This document shows positions 27,926-37,125 of a stretch of DNA of 64,000 nucleotides, one piece after another (the first letter of the stretch is position 1; every line of letters starts with the position of its first letter). Position numbers and translations under genes: made by a program. The notes beneath the pieces are model-generated. The model saw only the letters and a program-made list of their open reading frames with translations, had not been told where the DNA came from and did not search any database. Source of the stretch: Bacteroides sp. (GTDB taxonomy: Bacteria; Bacteroidota; Bacteroidia; Bacteroidales; Bacteroidaceae); assembly GCA_017621035.1 (NCBI GenBank), contig JAGATY010000024.1, positions 16,588-80,587 on the forward strand, read 5' to 3'.

Positions 27926-27963
27926 CATAGGAGGACACTCTAAACCGGTGTTCTCCTATTTTT
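27926..27963 (+). terminator. Terminator of the GGGtGRT operon
   Basis: ATAGGAGGACAC / GTGTTCTCCTAT hairpin with a T-run tail, 15 bp after the stop codon. Confidence 0.85.
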
Positions 27964-28034
27964 AATTATCCCTATTTGGAATAGCGATTCCATTCAACTT
28001 ATTAGAAGATATTTGAGCTTTTGCTCTTATTCTC

Positions 28035-28155
28035 TCAAGCTGAAAACCGCCAATTTAAAGTCCAAGAGAATAAGCAGATGAAGGTTCACGCTCGCTTGGG
28101 CGTGGACTATTCGCGCTTATTTGTGGATATGGTGCTTGGCGGTACCTCAGCTTGA
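28035..28155. repeat. 121-bp interrupted inverted repeat
   Basis: Arms TCAAGCTGA-ACCGCCAA (28035-28053) and TTGGCGGT-TCAGCTTGA (28136-28155) pair almost perfectly. Inside, AGTCCA/TGGACT and ATAAGC/GCTTAT can pair in a pseudoknotted order. It lies just upstream of a small HTH gene and could be a mobile palindrome or a structured leader. Confidence 0.6.
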
Positions 28156-28193
28156 AAATAAGCTACGAATGGTTCCGCCTTTTTTATTGCATC

Positions 28194-28421
28194 ATGATAC
28201 ACATTGGCAAACTGATAGAAGCAGAACTTCACCGGCAGGAACGTTCTATCACATGGTTCGCAAACAAGCTTTATTGCGACCGCACGAATGTGTACTCCAT
28301 CTTCAAACGCGAAAGTATTGATACAGCACTGCTAATGCGTATTTCAGACATCTTGAACTATAACTTCTTCCATTATTACACCCGCCAACTGACACACACT
28401 GAAGTACCAGCAGAAGAGTAG
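28194..28421 (+). CDS. Small helix-turn-helix DNA-binding protein
   Basis: 75 residues from ATG 28194 (MIHIGKLIEAELHRQ). The HTH-like core RSITWFANKLYCDRTNVYSIFKRESIDTALLMRISDILNYNFF is typical of compact XRE-like regulators common in Bacteroides. An ATG 14 codons upstream is less likely. Its targets are unknown. It is encoded just before a TolB-like protein on the same strand. Confidence 0.75.
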   Translation: MIHIGKLIEAELHRQERSITWFANKLYCDRTNVYSIFKRESIDTALLMRISDILNYNFFHYYTRQLTHTEVPAEE

Positions 28422-28526
28422 TGTGATTTTTATTCTACACTTTCGTGATTTATCGTCAACAGTTGTAATAAAGAGTCTATACACTACCGGCCTATCTTTG
28501 CAAAAAAATAACTTTAACAGAAAGAT

Positions 28527-29513
28527 ATGCAAAGAAAGTTTAAGAAGATTGCAGCAGTTCTAGTATGCCTTTTAGGCTTGCAGGAAGCAACTGCACAACA
28601 AGTAGATTACTCAGTTGTATCGGTTCCTGAAGAGTCCGGCATCGACTTTATGCAGATAACCACCGCCAGTGATTACGTCTGCCTCCCGATTGTAAAGAGA
28701 ACAAGCAACAGCATCAATTGGTTATCAAACCGAATTCTCGACATCTCTACTGACGGAAAGAACATAGCTTACCTTTCTTATCGCAACAACACCAGCAACA
28801 TCTTCATTAAGGCGCTGGGTAAGCAAGGCAGTTCAGTACAAAGAACCAATCGGGCCAATGTCCTGGACTTCTCCTATTCGCCAGACGGTAAATACATCAG
28901 CTTCTCAGAAACCAGAGGAAAGAATAACCAGATTTTTCAGACCAGTGCCGCGAATGGCTATGTGTGCCGACAGATTACCAATGGCAATCAGGACTACTCT
29001 CCCGTCTATTCTTCCGACATGAAGCAAATATTTTTTGCTCGTCAGGAGATGAAAGGAGTCAGCATCTGGAGCTACAACATCGAGAACAATTTCCTCTCAA
29101 ACTACACAAGTGGTATGAATCCCTACCCCATACCCAACAGCAACACATTTATCTGCACCCGTACCAATGCAGAAGGCCGGAGTGAGATTTGGAAGATAAA
29201 TTATGAAACCGGTGTGGAAGAGTGCATCATTTCTGACTTGGAACGCAGCTTCACCTCCCCGATTCCTTCGCCTGACGGTAACTGGATTCTGTTTGTAGGT
29301 AGCAGTAAAATTATTGCCGACCGTTTCACCTATCTGAATACCGACATCTATGTAGCCCGCACAGATGGCACAAATCTGGCACAAATCACCTATCATGCAG
29401 CCGACGACCTCAGTCCCGTATGGAGTAAAGATGGCAAATACATCTACTTCATCTCCCAAAGAGGTAGTGCAGACGGCACAGCCAACATCTGGCGCATGAG
29501 TTTCAATTATTAA
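28527..29513 (+). CDS. TolB-like beta-propeller secreted protein
   Basis: 328 residues with an N-terminal signal peptide ending near TAQQ. Repeated blades with the TolB/WD40-like SPDGKYISFS, SSDMKQIFFARQ, SPDGNWILFVG and SKDGKYIYFISQR motifs indicate a beta-propeller. Probably periplasmic; no Pal-binding or catalytic motif is identifiable. Followed 48 bp later by an outer-membrane beta-barrel gene. Confidence 0.85.
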   Translation: MQRKFKKIAAVLVCLLGLQEATAQQVDYSVVSVPEESGIDFMQITTASDYVCLPIVKRTSNSINWLSNRILDISTDGKNIAYLSYRNNTSNIFIKALGKQGSSVQRTNRANVLDFSYSPDGKYISFSETRGKNNQIFQTSAANGYVCRQITNGNQDYSPVYSSDMKQIFFARQEMKGVSIWSYNIENNFLSNYTSGMNPYPIPNSNTFICTRTNAEGRSEIWKINYETGVEECIISDLERSFTSPIPSPDGNWILFVGSSKIIADRFTYLNTDIYVARTDGTNLAQITYHAADDLSPVWSKDGKYIYFISQRGSADGTANIWRMSFNY

Positions 29514-29561
29514 CAAGAGAGAGATTAAACAATCATTGAATATTTACTAAACATTTCAATT

Positions 29562-30200
29562 ATGAGAAAGATTAAATTCTTATTGGTAGTTTGCTTGTTA
29601 GGTATGGCAGCTACTGCATCCGCTCAGTTTGCAAACGCAAAAGGTTCTTCAAACAGTGCAAGTTCTTCAGCCTTAGAAAATTGGCAGAGCATCAAAGTAT
29701 CTTACCTTCCGGCTAGTTTCAAAGGAGACGGTGGTGGAGACATCGGCTTCAAAGGTGCCATGGTAAGCTATCAGAAAGGGTTTGCAGTGTCACAAAGCAT
29801 TCCTTTGTTTGTAGAAACCGGTTTAGGTTTTTCTTGGATTGGTGGAGAAATTGAAGACACAGGTATCGATCTCAACTTCTTCTCTCTGAATGTCCCCGTT
29901 AACTTTGGTTACAAGCACGCATTCAGCGACAAAGTATCTGTAGCACCTTTTGTAGGTATCACCCTGAGAGGCAACCTGTTCGGTAACTATAAGTACGAAG
30001 GTGAAAGTTTGAATGCCTTCGACAAAGACGAAGTAGGAGAAGAACTTCAAGTTAAGCGTTTCAACATCGGTTGGCAAGTAGGTGTAGGTATTAACTTCAA
30101 TGCACTCTACATTGGTGGTAGCTACGGCAGTGACTTTAACGACATCGTTGAAGGCGGTAAAGCAGCCGTTCCCCAAATCACCCTTGGTTTTAACTTCTAA
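29562..30200 (+). CDS. Outer membrane beta-barrel (porin-like) protein
   Basis: 212 residues with a clear signal peptide (ATASAQ). Alternating amphipathic strands and the terminal aromatic ending ITLGFNF are typical of small outer-membrane beta-barrels. A Ser-rich linker follows the signal peptide. No specific substrate can be deduced. It is closed by a strong terminator, so it may share a transcript with the TolB-like gene. Confidence 0.85.
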   Translation: MRKIKFLLVVCLLGMAATASAQFANAKGSSNSASSSALENWQSIKVSYLPASFKGDGGGDIGFKGAMVSYQKGFAVSQSIPLFVETGLGFSWIGGEIEDTGIDLNFFSLNVPVNFGYKHAFSDKVSVAPFVGITLRGNLFGNYKYEGESLNAFDKDEVGEELQVKRFNIGWQVGVGINFNALYIGGSYGSDFNDIVEGGKAAVPQITLGFNF

Positions 30201-30222
30201 TCCAATAGTTTAACACAACTCG

Positions 30223-30260
30223 AAAGAGGGTGAGTCCTAATTCACCCTCTTCTTTTTTTT
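30223..30260 (+). terminator. Terminator after the beta-barrel gene
   Basis: AAAGAGGGTGA / TCACCCTCTT hairpin with an eight-T run. Confidence 0.9.
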
Positions 30261-30285
30261 ATAATCAACAAAAAGAACAGTTTAA

Positions 30286-30669
30286 ATGAAAGCAATTAAA
30301 TTATTACCACTCTTTCTCTTTACTTTATTGAGCCTGACATTTACGGCTTGTAGTGATGATGATAACAATGGCTCAGACTCCAGCATTGTAGGCGTGTGGG
30401 AATATAGTGAGTATTACTCTGATGATGAATACTATATTGAAACTATAGAATTTAAATCAAATGGGAAATATATAGCTTCAGAAGTTGAATATTACAACGA
30501 TGAATTGTACACAGATAGCTGGACAGGAACATATCGTTACAAAGATGGTTGGCTAACCGTCATAGAGGAAGATGGGGATGATTTTGTACTTGAAGCTACT
30601 GTCACCTCAAAGAAACTTATCTTAACAGATGAAGATGGTGACAGCGTGACTTTCACAAAAGTTGAATAA
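30286..30669 (+). CDS. Small lipocalin-like lipoprotein
   Basis: 127 residues. Lipobox FTAC followed by a SDDDNNGSD tether. The pattern VGVWEYSEYY...IEFKSNGKYIAS...GTYRYKDGWLTV is that of lipocalin-like beta-barrel lipoproteins of Bacteroidetes. Very acidic and Tyr-rich. Function unknown. Its own terminator-like hairpin follows at 30697-30735. Confidence 0.75.
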   Translation: MKAIKLLPLFLFTLLSLTFTACSDDDNNGSDSSIVGVWEYSEYYSDDEYYIETIEFKSNGKYIASEVEYYNDELYTDSWTGTYRYKDGWLTVIEEDGDDFVLEATVTSKKLILTDEDGDSVTFTKVE

Positions 30670-30696
30670 CCCCACCACATTTCAGTTCAAACATTC

Positions 30697-30735
30697 GAGA
30701 GGAGGTGCCGATTTCAAGGTACGTCCTCTCTTTTA
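30697..30735 (+). terminator. Terminator-like hairpin after the small lipoprotein
   Basis: GAGAGGAGGT / ACGTCCTCTC arms (one mismatch) with a TTTTATTT tail, 28 bp after the stop codon. Confidence 0.7.
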
Positions 30736-30794
30736 TTTATCCCACCCTGGCCTTCTCGGCCACACAATGGTAGAAAGATAACATAAGACTATAA

Positions 30795-30831
30795 CAAAAA
30801 AGCAGGATGCCTTTGTGGAGACATCCTGCTT
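30795..30831 (-). terminator. Terminator of the OmpH-like gene
   Basis: On the minus strand, AAGCAGGATG / CATCCTGCTT arms are followed by a T run, 25 bp beyond the OmpH stop codon. Confidence 0.85.
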
Positions 30832-30855
30832 GTGGTTGGTTTATAGGTTGTTTGT

Positions 30856-31452
30856 TTACTTCTTTACTGAAGAGTATCTGGCGTTCAGGCCTTCGAGAAT
30901 CTCTTGAGTGATGTTGTAAGAATCTTCCGCATAGAGCAGATTATCCAAACCGGTGTTGCTGAGAATCAGGCTGTAGCCTTTTGTCTTGTTATACTCTTTG
31001 AGGAAAGAGTTGATGGAATCGCGCAACATCAGGTTGTTTTTCTCTTGCTCGCTAACCAGTTCTGCCTGCAGTTTGTTGCTCAGGGCTTGCAAGTCTTGCT
31101 CCAGCTTCATGATGCGGTTATACTCTTGCTGTGCTCTTTCGGGAGTGGCATATGCCTGGTTTTGGTATTTGTTTTGGAAGTCTTGTTGTTGCTTTTGCAG
31201 TTCGGTAGCTTTCTTGTTCAGTGTCAGACGAACATTTTCGCTCTTCTTTACCATAGCTTCGTTCAAATCGATGCAGAAGTTATACTTGGAAAGCAGAGTA
31301 TCTACTTCAACGAAAGCAATCTTCATATCCGATACACCACCGGCTTGTACAGGTGCTGCAGCCTTTTGGTTGGCATTGCCGGCACATTGGGCGAACAAAA
31401 CAATCATGGCAAAAGCAGCCAGTGTGTTCATGAGGTAACTTAATCTCTTCAT
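30856..31452 (-). CDS. OmpH/Skp family periplasmic chaperone, lipoprotein variant
   Basis: 198 residues. The signal peptide ends in a lipobox LFAQC. The mature region shows the Skp/OmpH layout: a short beta core (MKIAFVEVDTLLSKYNF), a long coiled-coil tentacle (KKATELQKQQQDFQNKYQNQAYATPERAQQEYNRIMKLEQDLQALS described here only by its ends) and the closing strand GYSLILSNTGLDNLLYAEDSYNITQEILEGLNARY. It should chaperone unfolded outer-membrane proteins; lipid anchoring is unlike E. coli Skp. The small membrane protein gene lies 36 bp upstream. Confidence 0.9.
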   Translation of the reverse strand: MKRLSYLMNTLAAFAMIVLFAQCAGNANQKAAAPVQAGGVSDMKIAFVEVDTLLSKYNFCIDLNEAMVKKSENVRLTLNKKATELQKQQQDFQNKYQNQAYATPERAQQEYNRIMKLEQDLQALSNKLQAELVSEQEKNNLMLRDSINSFLKEYNKTKGYSLILSNTGLDNLLYAEDSYNITQEILEGLNARYSSVKK

Positions 31453-31488
31453 AACTTTTTGATTATTGTTTTTAATTTTGATTTTAGT

Positions 31489-31716
31489 TCATATTTCTTT
31501 TAAGGCTTTCTCCAGTTCTTCGATGGAGAAGCGGGGCTTACGCTGAGCCTCTCTATCTTGCGACTGTACACATCCGATACCTCGTTCTCGCATTGCTTTA
31601 TTACCGCTGACATGGCTATTGGGAAACTTACCGCCCTTTACAAAAAAGACTTTTACGCCCAATAAAACGATGCAAACAGCAACAATTAACAAAGTTATCA
31701 GTATAGTATCAAGCAT
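31489..31716 (-). CDS. Small conserved single-span membrane protein
   Basis: 75 residues. One N-terminal transmembrane helix (ILITLLIVAVCIVLLGVKVFFV) followed by a basic cytoplasmic segment with HVSGNKAMRERGIGCVQSQDREAQ and a terminal EELEKALKEI helix. I recognise the pattern as a small Bacteroidetes membrane protein, but no function is known. The lone Cys in GIGCVQSQD looks conserved-style. It is upstream of and probably co-transcribed with the OmpH-like gene. Confidence 0.75.
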   Translation of the reverse strand: MLDTILITLLIVAVCIVLLGVKVFFVKGGKFPNSHVSGNKAMRERGIGCVQSQDREAQRKPRFSIEELEKALKEI

Positions 31717-31858
31717 TTCTATTATTTTTGCGGGTGCAAATATAAGGCTTTGCTTAGACTAACTTGTCTTTTTTACCCTTAAAAAAGAGAAAGACACCGA
31801 CTAAGCAAGAGGTTTTTAAACATATTTAGCAGAATACATTAACTTAAAAACAAGAGAT

Positions 31859-33322
31859 ATGGAAAAGAAAGACTTAAAACCGGCCAGCGTATTCCAGTAC
31901 TTTGAAGAAATATGCCAAGTGCCACGTCCTTCCAAGAAAGAGGAAAAGATTATTGCTTACTTGAAAGCCTTTGGTGAGAAACACGGATTGGAAACTCACG
32001 TTGACGAAGCAGGTAATGTACTTATCAAGAAGCCGGCAACTCCGGGTTACGAGAATCGGAAGACGGTTGTATTGCAAAGCCATATAGATATGGTGTGTGA
32101 AAAGAATAACGATGTTCAGCACAACTTCCTTACCGACCCCATCCAAACAGAGATCGATGGCGAGTGGCTGAAAGCCAAAGGTACAACGCTGGGGGCAGAC
32201 AACGGCATCGGCGTGGCAACTGAACTGGCTGTTCTTACCGACACTTCGTTGGAGCATGGCCCTATTGAATGTCTCTTTACCGTAGACGAAGAGACCGGTC
32301 TGACCGGTGCTTTTGCCTTGAAAGAGGGTTTCATGAATGGTGACATCCTACTCAACCTGGACTCTGAGGACGAAGGCGAGCTGTTTATCGGCTGTGCCGG
32401 AGGCATCGACTCAGTGGCCGAGTTCCATTATCAGGAGGTGGAAGTGCCCGCCGGTTACTTTGGTTGCAAGGTTAGCGTCAAAGGGCTGAAGGGTGGACAC
32501 TCAGGTGCAGACATTCACCTGGGCTTGGGTAATGCCAACAAACTGCTGAATCGTTTCCTCAGCGATGCTTTCAAGAAGTACGACCTCTACTTGTGTGCCA
32601 TCGACGGAGGCAACCTGCGTAACGCCATTGCACGCGAAGCTCATGCCGTGATTGCTATTCCCGAGGCCGACAAGCACAACCTGCGTACCGACCTGAACGT
32701 GCTTGCTGCTGCCATTCAAGCAGAGTATGCCGTGATGGAACCGGGACTTGAGTTTGTGCTGGAGTCTGAAACCACCCCGGCAAAAGCTATCGACAAAGAG
32801 ACAACCAAGCATCTGTTGCAAGCCCTCTATGCTGCTCCCCACGGTGTTTATGCCATGAGCCAAGACATTCCCGGCTTGGTAGAGACCTCTACCAACCTGG
32901 CTTCTGTCAAGATGAAACCGAACAACATCATCCGTATCGAGACCAGTCAACGCAGTTCAACTGCTTCAGCCAAGCAAGACATTGCCAACATGGTGCGCAC
33001 CGTGTTCGAGATGGCCGGTGCCTCTGTTACACACGGCGACGGTTACCCGGGTTGGAAGCCCAATCCGCACTCAGAGATTCTGGAGATTGCAGCCGAGTCT
33101 TACAAGCGTCTGTTTGGTGTAGAGGCCAAAGTGAAAGCCATCCATGCCGGATTGGAGTGTGGTTTGTTCCTCGACAAGTATCCCTCTCTGGACATGATTT
33201 CTTTCGGTCCTACCCTGCAAGGTGTACACTCCCCCGACGAACGTATGCTTATCCCTACCGTTCAGAAGTTCTGGGATCACCTGACAGACATCCTGAAACA
33301 TGTTCCCGCAAAGAAACAATAA
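31859..33322 (+). CDS. pepD: Aminoacyl-histidine dipeptidase (M20C)
   Basis: 487 residues, typical PepD length. A cytoplasmic zinc di/tripeptidase with no signal peptide. Metal-site motifs: LQSHIDMVCEKN, TTLGADNGIG, VDEETGLTGA with LNLDSEDEGE, and the late HAGLECGLF. The lid domain starts near KGLKGGHSGADIH. Encoded alone, with a terminator after it. Confidence 0.96.
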   Translation: MEKKDLKPASVFQYFEEICQVPRPSKKEEKIIAYLKAFGEKHGLETHVDEAGNVLIKKPATPGYENRKTVVLQSHIDMVCEKNNDVQHNFLTDPIQTEIDGEWLKAKGTTLGADNGIGVATELAVLTDTSLEHGPIECLFTVDEETGLTGAFALKEGFMNGDILLNLDSEDEGELFIGCAGGIDSVAEFHYQEVEVPAGYFGCKVSVKGLKGGHSGADIHLGLGNANKLLNRFLSDAFKKYDLYLCAIDGGNLRNAIAREAHAVIAIPEADKHNLRTDLNVLAAAIQAEYAVMEPGLEFVLESETTPAKAIDKETTKHLLQALYAAPHGVYAMSQDIPGLVETSTNLASVKMKPNNIIRIETSQRSSTASAKQDIANMVRTVFEMAGASVTHGDGYPGWKPNPHSEILEIAAESYKRLFGVEAKVKAIHAGLECGLFLDKYPSLDMISFGPTLQGVHSPDERMLIPTVQKFWDHLTDILKHVPAKKQ

Positions 33323-33343
33323 AACCGGAGTAGTTTCGTTATG

Positions 33344-33377
33344 TAAGCACGGAGGTTTACCTTCGTGCTTATTTTTT
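33344..33377 (+). terminator. Terminator of pepD
   Basis: AAGCACGGAGG / CCTTCGTGCTT hairpin followed by ATTTTTT. It overlaps the start region of the next gene. Confidence 0.85.
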
Positions 33378-33382
33378 ACTTC

Positions 33383-34795
33383 ATGAGAATACACCTTATA
33401 TATATATATAGCCTTCTTCTCCTCTGCTTGGTGTCGTGCGAAGCGTTCGACAACTACTCCACCGACCCTGCTCACCGGCTGCACTTTTCACAAGACACGC
33501 TTTTTCTTGATACCGTACTGACAGAAGTACCTACTTCTACCCACCGTCTGATGGTGTACAACCGGCAGGAAGAGGCTTTGCTAATCTCTTCCATCCGCTT
33601 GGCTGACAGTTCTCAGTCGGGCTTTCGCATCTGCGTGGACGGTGTGAGAGGGAATGAGTTCCAAGGTGTTGAGATTGCCGGGAACGATAGTATGTACATC
33701 TTTGTAGAGGCCACCTTCCCCCGCCAAGAGCTTCCGCACACCCGGCTGATGAAAGACTCCATCCTGTTTCTTGTCAACAACCGGCAGCAAGAAGTCAAAC
33801 TGCAAGCCTATGCGCAAGATGCTCTTCTCCTGCAAGGTACGGTCATCAGAGGTGATACCGTGATAGAAGAGCCGCGTCCGTTACTGATATACGACAGCCT
33901 CTCCATTGCTCCCAATGCCTGCCTGACACTGACGTCGGGATGCCGCCTCTTCTTTCATGATGGTGCCGGACTGCATGTACATGGCCGCCTGACAGTAGAG
34001 GGTACCCGCGAGCATCCGGTCATCTTTCGGGGCGACCGCACAGACCGACTCTTTCCCTACCTGCCTTACGACCGACTTCCCGGACAGTGGGAGGGCATCC
34101 GTATCTATCCGGAGAGCAGCCACAACATGATTCGTCATGCCGACATACATGGCGGAGCGTTCGGCATCTGCGCTGAAGCTACCGACAGTGAGCAAGAGCA
34201 ACTAACACTGGAGCACTCCGTCATCCGACAAGTCAGTGGAAACGCCCTGGAGCTGACAGATGGCAAAAGCCTGATTGCCAACTGCGAGCTGAGCAATGCC
34301 GGCAAGAATTGCGTGCTACTGCAAGGAGGGAATCACACCTTCATACACTGCACGCTGGCCAATTTCTTCAGCTGGAACCTTCGTGAAGGCAGTGCCCTAC
34401 GCCTCAGCAATACCATCAACGGCACCCCTCACCCACTCCACACGGCCACCTTCCGCAACTGTCTGATTACCGGCTCTGCTACCGATGAACTTTATGGTGA
34501 ACGCTCCGACGATGCCTCCATCAGTTTCAACTACCACTTCTCCCACTGCCTCATCCGCTCCGTGGCTACCGAGAGTGAGGCTTTCTGCAATGTGCTTTGG
34601 GTAGAAGAAGAAGATTTCCAGACGATTGACCAGCGGCAACAGCTCTTCGACTTCCACCTTACCGCCTCCTCACAAGCTATCGACCTGGGGGAGAAAGAGG
34701 CGGCAAGCGACTATCCCACCGACCTTTGCGGCCACTCTCGCCTGGAAGATGCCGCTCCCGATGCCGGCTGTTATGAATTTCAAGCTGAGGAGTGA
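33383..34795 (+). CDS. Right-handed beta-helix lipoprotein
   Basis: 470 residues from ATG 33383 (MRIHLIYIYSLLLLCLVSC), with a lipobox LVSC. Residues ~150-400 have recurrent short strands of the type HNMIRHADIHGGAFGI, LEHSVIRQVSGNALELTDG, ANCELSNAGKNCVLLQGG typical of parallel beta-helix (polysaccharide-binding or lyase-like) domains. No lyase catalytic motif is evident. The C-terminal SQAIDLGE...DLCGHSRLEDAAPDAGCYE resembles the choice-of-anchor/surface motif of many beta-helix proteins. The TGA overlaps the next ATG. Confidence 0.8.
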   Translation: MRIHLIYIYSLLLLCLVSCEAFDNYSTDPAHRLHFSQDTLFLDTVLTEVPTSTHRLMVYNRQEEALLISSIRLADSSQSGFRICVDGVRGNEFQGVEIAGNDSMYIFVEATFPRQELPHTRLMKDSILFLVNNRQQEVKLQAYAQDALLLQGTVIRGDTVIEEPRPLLIYDSLSIAPNACLTLTSGCRLFFHDGAGLHVHGRLTVEGTREHPVIFRGDRTDRLFPYLPYDRLPGQWEGIRIYPESSHNMIRHADIHGGAFGICAEATDSEQEQLTLEHSVIRQVSGNALELTDGKSLIANCELSNAGKNCVLLQGGNHTFIHCTLANFFSWNLREGSALRLSNTINGTPHPLHTATFRNCLITGSATDELYGERSDDASISFNYHFSHCLIRSVATESEAFCNVLWVEEEDFQTIDQRQQLFDFHLTASSQAIDLGEKEAASDYPTDLCGHSRLEDAAPDAGCYEFQAEE

Positions 34796-35844
34796 TGAGA
34801 ACGTTACTGATTCTACTGACACTGCTACTCACCCTGCCGGCTGCCCACGCACAAGAGGCAAAGGACACACTGCACTTCGTGGTCATGAGCTGGAACGTGG
34901 AGAACCTCTTCGACCTGAAGCACGACACGCTGAAAAACGACCAGGAATTCCTCCCCACCGGTTCCCATCGCTGGAACTCACGCAGATATTGGAAGAAACT
35001 GGACCACATTGCCAAGTGCATCGTGGCAGTGGGGCAATGGGAGCTACCCGCTCTGGTGGGACTTTGTGAAGTGGAGAACGACAGCGTACTGCGTGACCTG
35101 ACCCGTTACTCTGCCTTGCAACAGGCCGGCTACCGTTACCTGGTTACCCACTCACCGGATGAACGGGGTATTGATGTAGCCCTGCTTTACCAACGCCACC
35201 TCTTCAAACCTATTGCCCGACAAGACCATCGTGTGAGCAAACCTTACCCTACGGCACGTCCCACTCGCGACATTCTGCACGTCAGTGGTAAGTTACTGAA
35301 TGGTGATACGCTGGATGTGTTGGTAGCTCACTTTCCTTCCCGCTCCAGTGGGGTGAAAGAGACACGTCCCTACCGATTGCTGGCTGCACAAAGGGTTAAA
35401 GAGGCCTGCGACAGTGTTTGTCGGGAACGGCAACGTCCTCAAATCATACTGATGGGCGACTTCAACGACTACCCGCACGACCGCAGTGTTCGGGAGGTGT
35501 TGAAAGCCGAAGCCCCACCTGCCGAGGCCGTTTCTCTCACGCCCCACAGCCTCTACCACCTGCTGGTACGCCGAGCGGCCACCGATAAAGAGTTTGGAAG
35601 TTACAAGTACCGAGGTGAGTGGGGACTGATTGACCACCTCATTGTGTCGGGAAGTCTGCTTCGGCCGGATGCACCGATGCACACCTCCGAGGCCGATGCC
35701 GGTGTGTTCCGTGCCCCCTTTCTGCTGACCGACGACCCGAACAATGGCGGAAAGCAACCTTTCCGCACCTACCTGGGGACTCGTTATCTGGGAGGTTTCT
35801 CAGACCACCTGCCCCTTTACGCCCTCTTCCATCTAATCTACTAG
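34795..35844 (+). CDS. Endonuclease/exonuclease/phosphatase family protein, secreted
   Basis: 349 residues from the ATG overlapping the previous stop (a GTG three bases earlier is possible). A signal peptide (LLILLTLLLTLPAAHAQ) targets it to the periplasm or beyond. EEP-fold motifs: VMSWNVENLFDLKHD, LCEVEN, LVAHFPSRSSGVKETRP, LMGDFNDYPHD and the terminal GGFSDHLPLY metal/catalytic His. Substrate (nucleic acid, phospholipid or sugar phosphate) cannot be told. Coupled to the beta-helix gene. Its end overlaps the convergent mechanosensitive channel gene by 4 bp. Confidence 0.9.
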   Translation: MRTLLILLTLLLTLPAAHAQEAKDTLHFVVMSWNVENLFDLKHDTLKNDQEFLPTGSHRWNSRRYWKKLDHIAKCIVAVGQWELPALVGLCEVENDSVLRDLTRYSALQQAGYRYLVTHSPDERGIDVALLYQRHLFKPIARQDHRVSKPYPTARPTRDILHVSGKLLNGDTLDVLVAHFPSRSSGVKETRPYRLLAAQRVKEACDSVCRERQRPQIILMGDFNDYPHDRSVREVLKAEAPPAEAVSLTPHSLYHLLVRRAATDKEFGSYKYRGEWGLIDHLIVSGSLLRPDAPMHTSEADAGVFRAPFLLTDDPNNGGKQPFRTYLGTRYLGGFSDHLPLYALFHLIY

Positions 35845-37019
35845 CCTGCATCATTGGCATATTGATACAGTTTCAAGTCGAATCGGGTCACCATTACCAG
35901 CAAGTGGTCAAAGATGTCTGACTGTATGCGTTCATACTCCTTCCAAACCGTTGTATCGGTAAAGAAATAGAGCTGCAAGGGCAGACCGTATGTGGTCGGC
36001 TCGTTCTGCCACACCATTATCTCTGTCTTCTTATTCACCCGTGGATGAGCAGAAAGATAACGCTCTGTGTAGAAGCGGAATAGCTGAGCATTGGTAGGCA
36101 CCTCTCCGGCCTGCGGTTGGTAGTCGGCCATCAGAGGAACGGTTTGGCGGATGCGTTCCAACAGTTCGGGCGAGGCAAACTTCAGGGTCGTCATGTCCAG
36201 ATAAAGCTGTTTCATTACCCTTCTTCCGGTGCCCTCTTTCATCCCGCGCCAGTTGATGAAGGCATTGTTAACCAGTGTGTAGGGAGGAATGGTGGCTATG
36301 GTGTGGTCAAAGTTGCGTATCTTCACGGTGTTCAGTGTGATTTCTTCCACCACTCCGTTTACGGTTCCTCCGGGCAATTGTACCCAGTCGCCGATGCGAA
36401 GCATGTCATTGGCCGAGAGTTGGATACCGGCCACAAAGCCTAAGATACTATCGCGAAACACCAACATCAGCACAGCAGCCGAGGCTCCCAAGCCGGCCAA
36501 CAGAGTCGCGGGCGATTTGTGCAGCAGAATGGATATCAGTACAATGCTTCCAAGGAAGAAGAGCAACACCTGCAATACTTGTATGAAACTCTTCAAAGGT
36601 CTGTCTTTCTCGGCATCGCGTGCCACATGTACGTCCTGCATCACTAACAGCAGACTGTTTAATGTCAGCATGATTTCCAGCGCGATGTACAACACACAGG
36701 CACGTTGGGTTATCAGCAACAGCAGTTTCCCGTCGATGAAAGCCAGCGGAAGCATGTTATAAATGAGAATCGCGGGTAAGAGATGTATCAGGTGATGTAC
36801 TGCCTTCCGCTTCATAAGCACCGTGTTCCAGAGGTGCGGTGAGCGACGGGTGTACCGACGCATACCACCCACGAAGATGGCTTGACAAATGTAATCCAGC
36901 CCCACAACCAGTGCCAACATCAGCAGAGCTATTACGCTCTCATCAAACTTATCGGCTACTCGCTCGCTAACGCCCCATCCGGTCAGCAAACTATTCATCC
37001 AATCGCCCAGCGTATGCAT
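35841..37019 (-). CDS. Mechanosensitive ion channel family protein (MscS-like)
   Basis: 392 residues. Four to five hydrophobic segments in the first 180 residues, then the pore-lining helix region (LLAGLGASAAVLMLVFRDSILGFVAGIQLS given here only as a location, about 170-200) and the MscS beta domain (DWVQLPGGTVNGVVEEITLNTVKIRNFD nearby). It resembles the YbdG/MscM subgroup, gated weakly in osmotic downshock. It converges on the EEP gene with 4 bp overlap; the promoter side is a 413-bp repeat-bearing region. Confidence 0.9.
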   Translation of the reverse strand: MHTLGDWMNSLLTGWGVSERVADKFDESVIALLMLALVVGLDYICQAIFVGGMRRYTRRSPHLWNTVLMKRKAVHHLIHLLPAILIYNMLPLAFIDGKLLLLITQRACVLYIALEIMLTLNSLLLVMQDVHVARDAEKDRPLKSFIQVLQVLLFFLGSIVLISILLHKSPATLLAGLGASAAVLMLVFRDSILGFVAGIQLSANDMLRIGDWVQLPGGTVNGVVEEITLNTVKIRNFDHTIATIPPYTLVNNAFINWRGMKEGTGRRVMKQLYLDMTTLKFASPELLERIRQTVPLMADYQPQAGEVPTNAQLFRFYTERYLSAHPRVNKKTEIMVWQNEPTTYGLPLQLYFFTDTTVWKEYERIQSDIFDHLLVMVTRFDLKLYQYANDAG

Positions 37020-37125
37020 AGAAAGTCTCGTTTAGTCTGCTTCAGAAACAAGCCACCCGAGCAGATTGTTCCCGCCCCACCCACTTTCTTTACCCGCAAC
37101 AAGCCGACGGAAGAAGCAGATGTTA

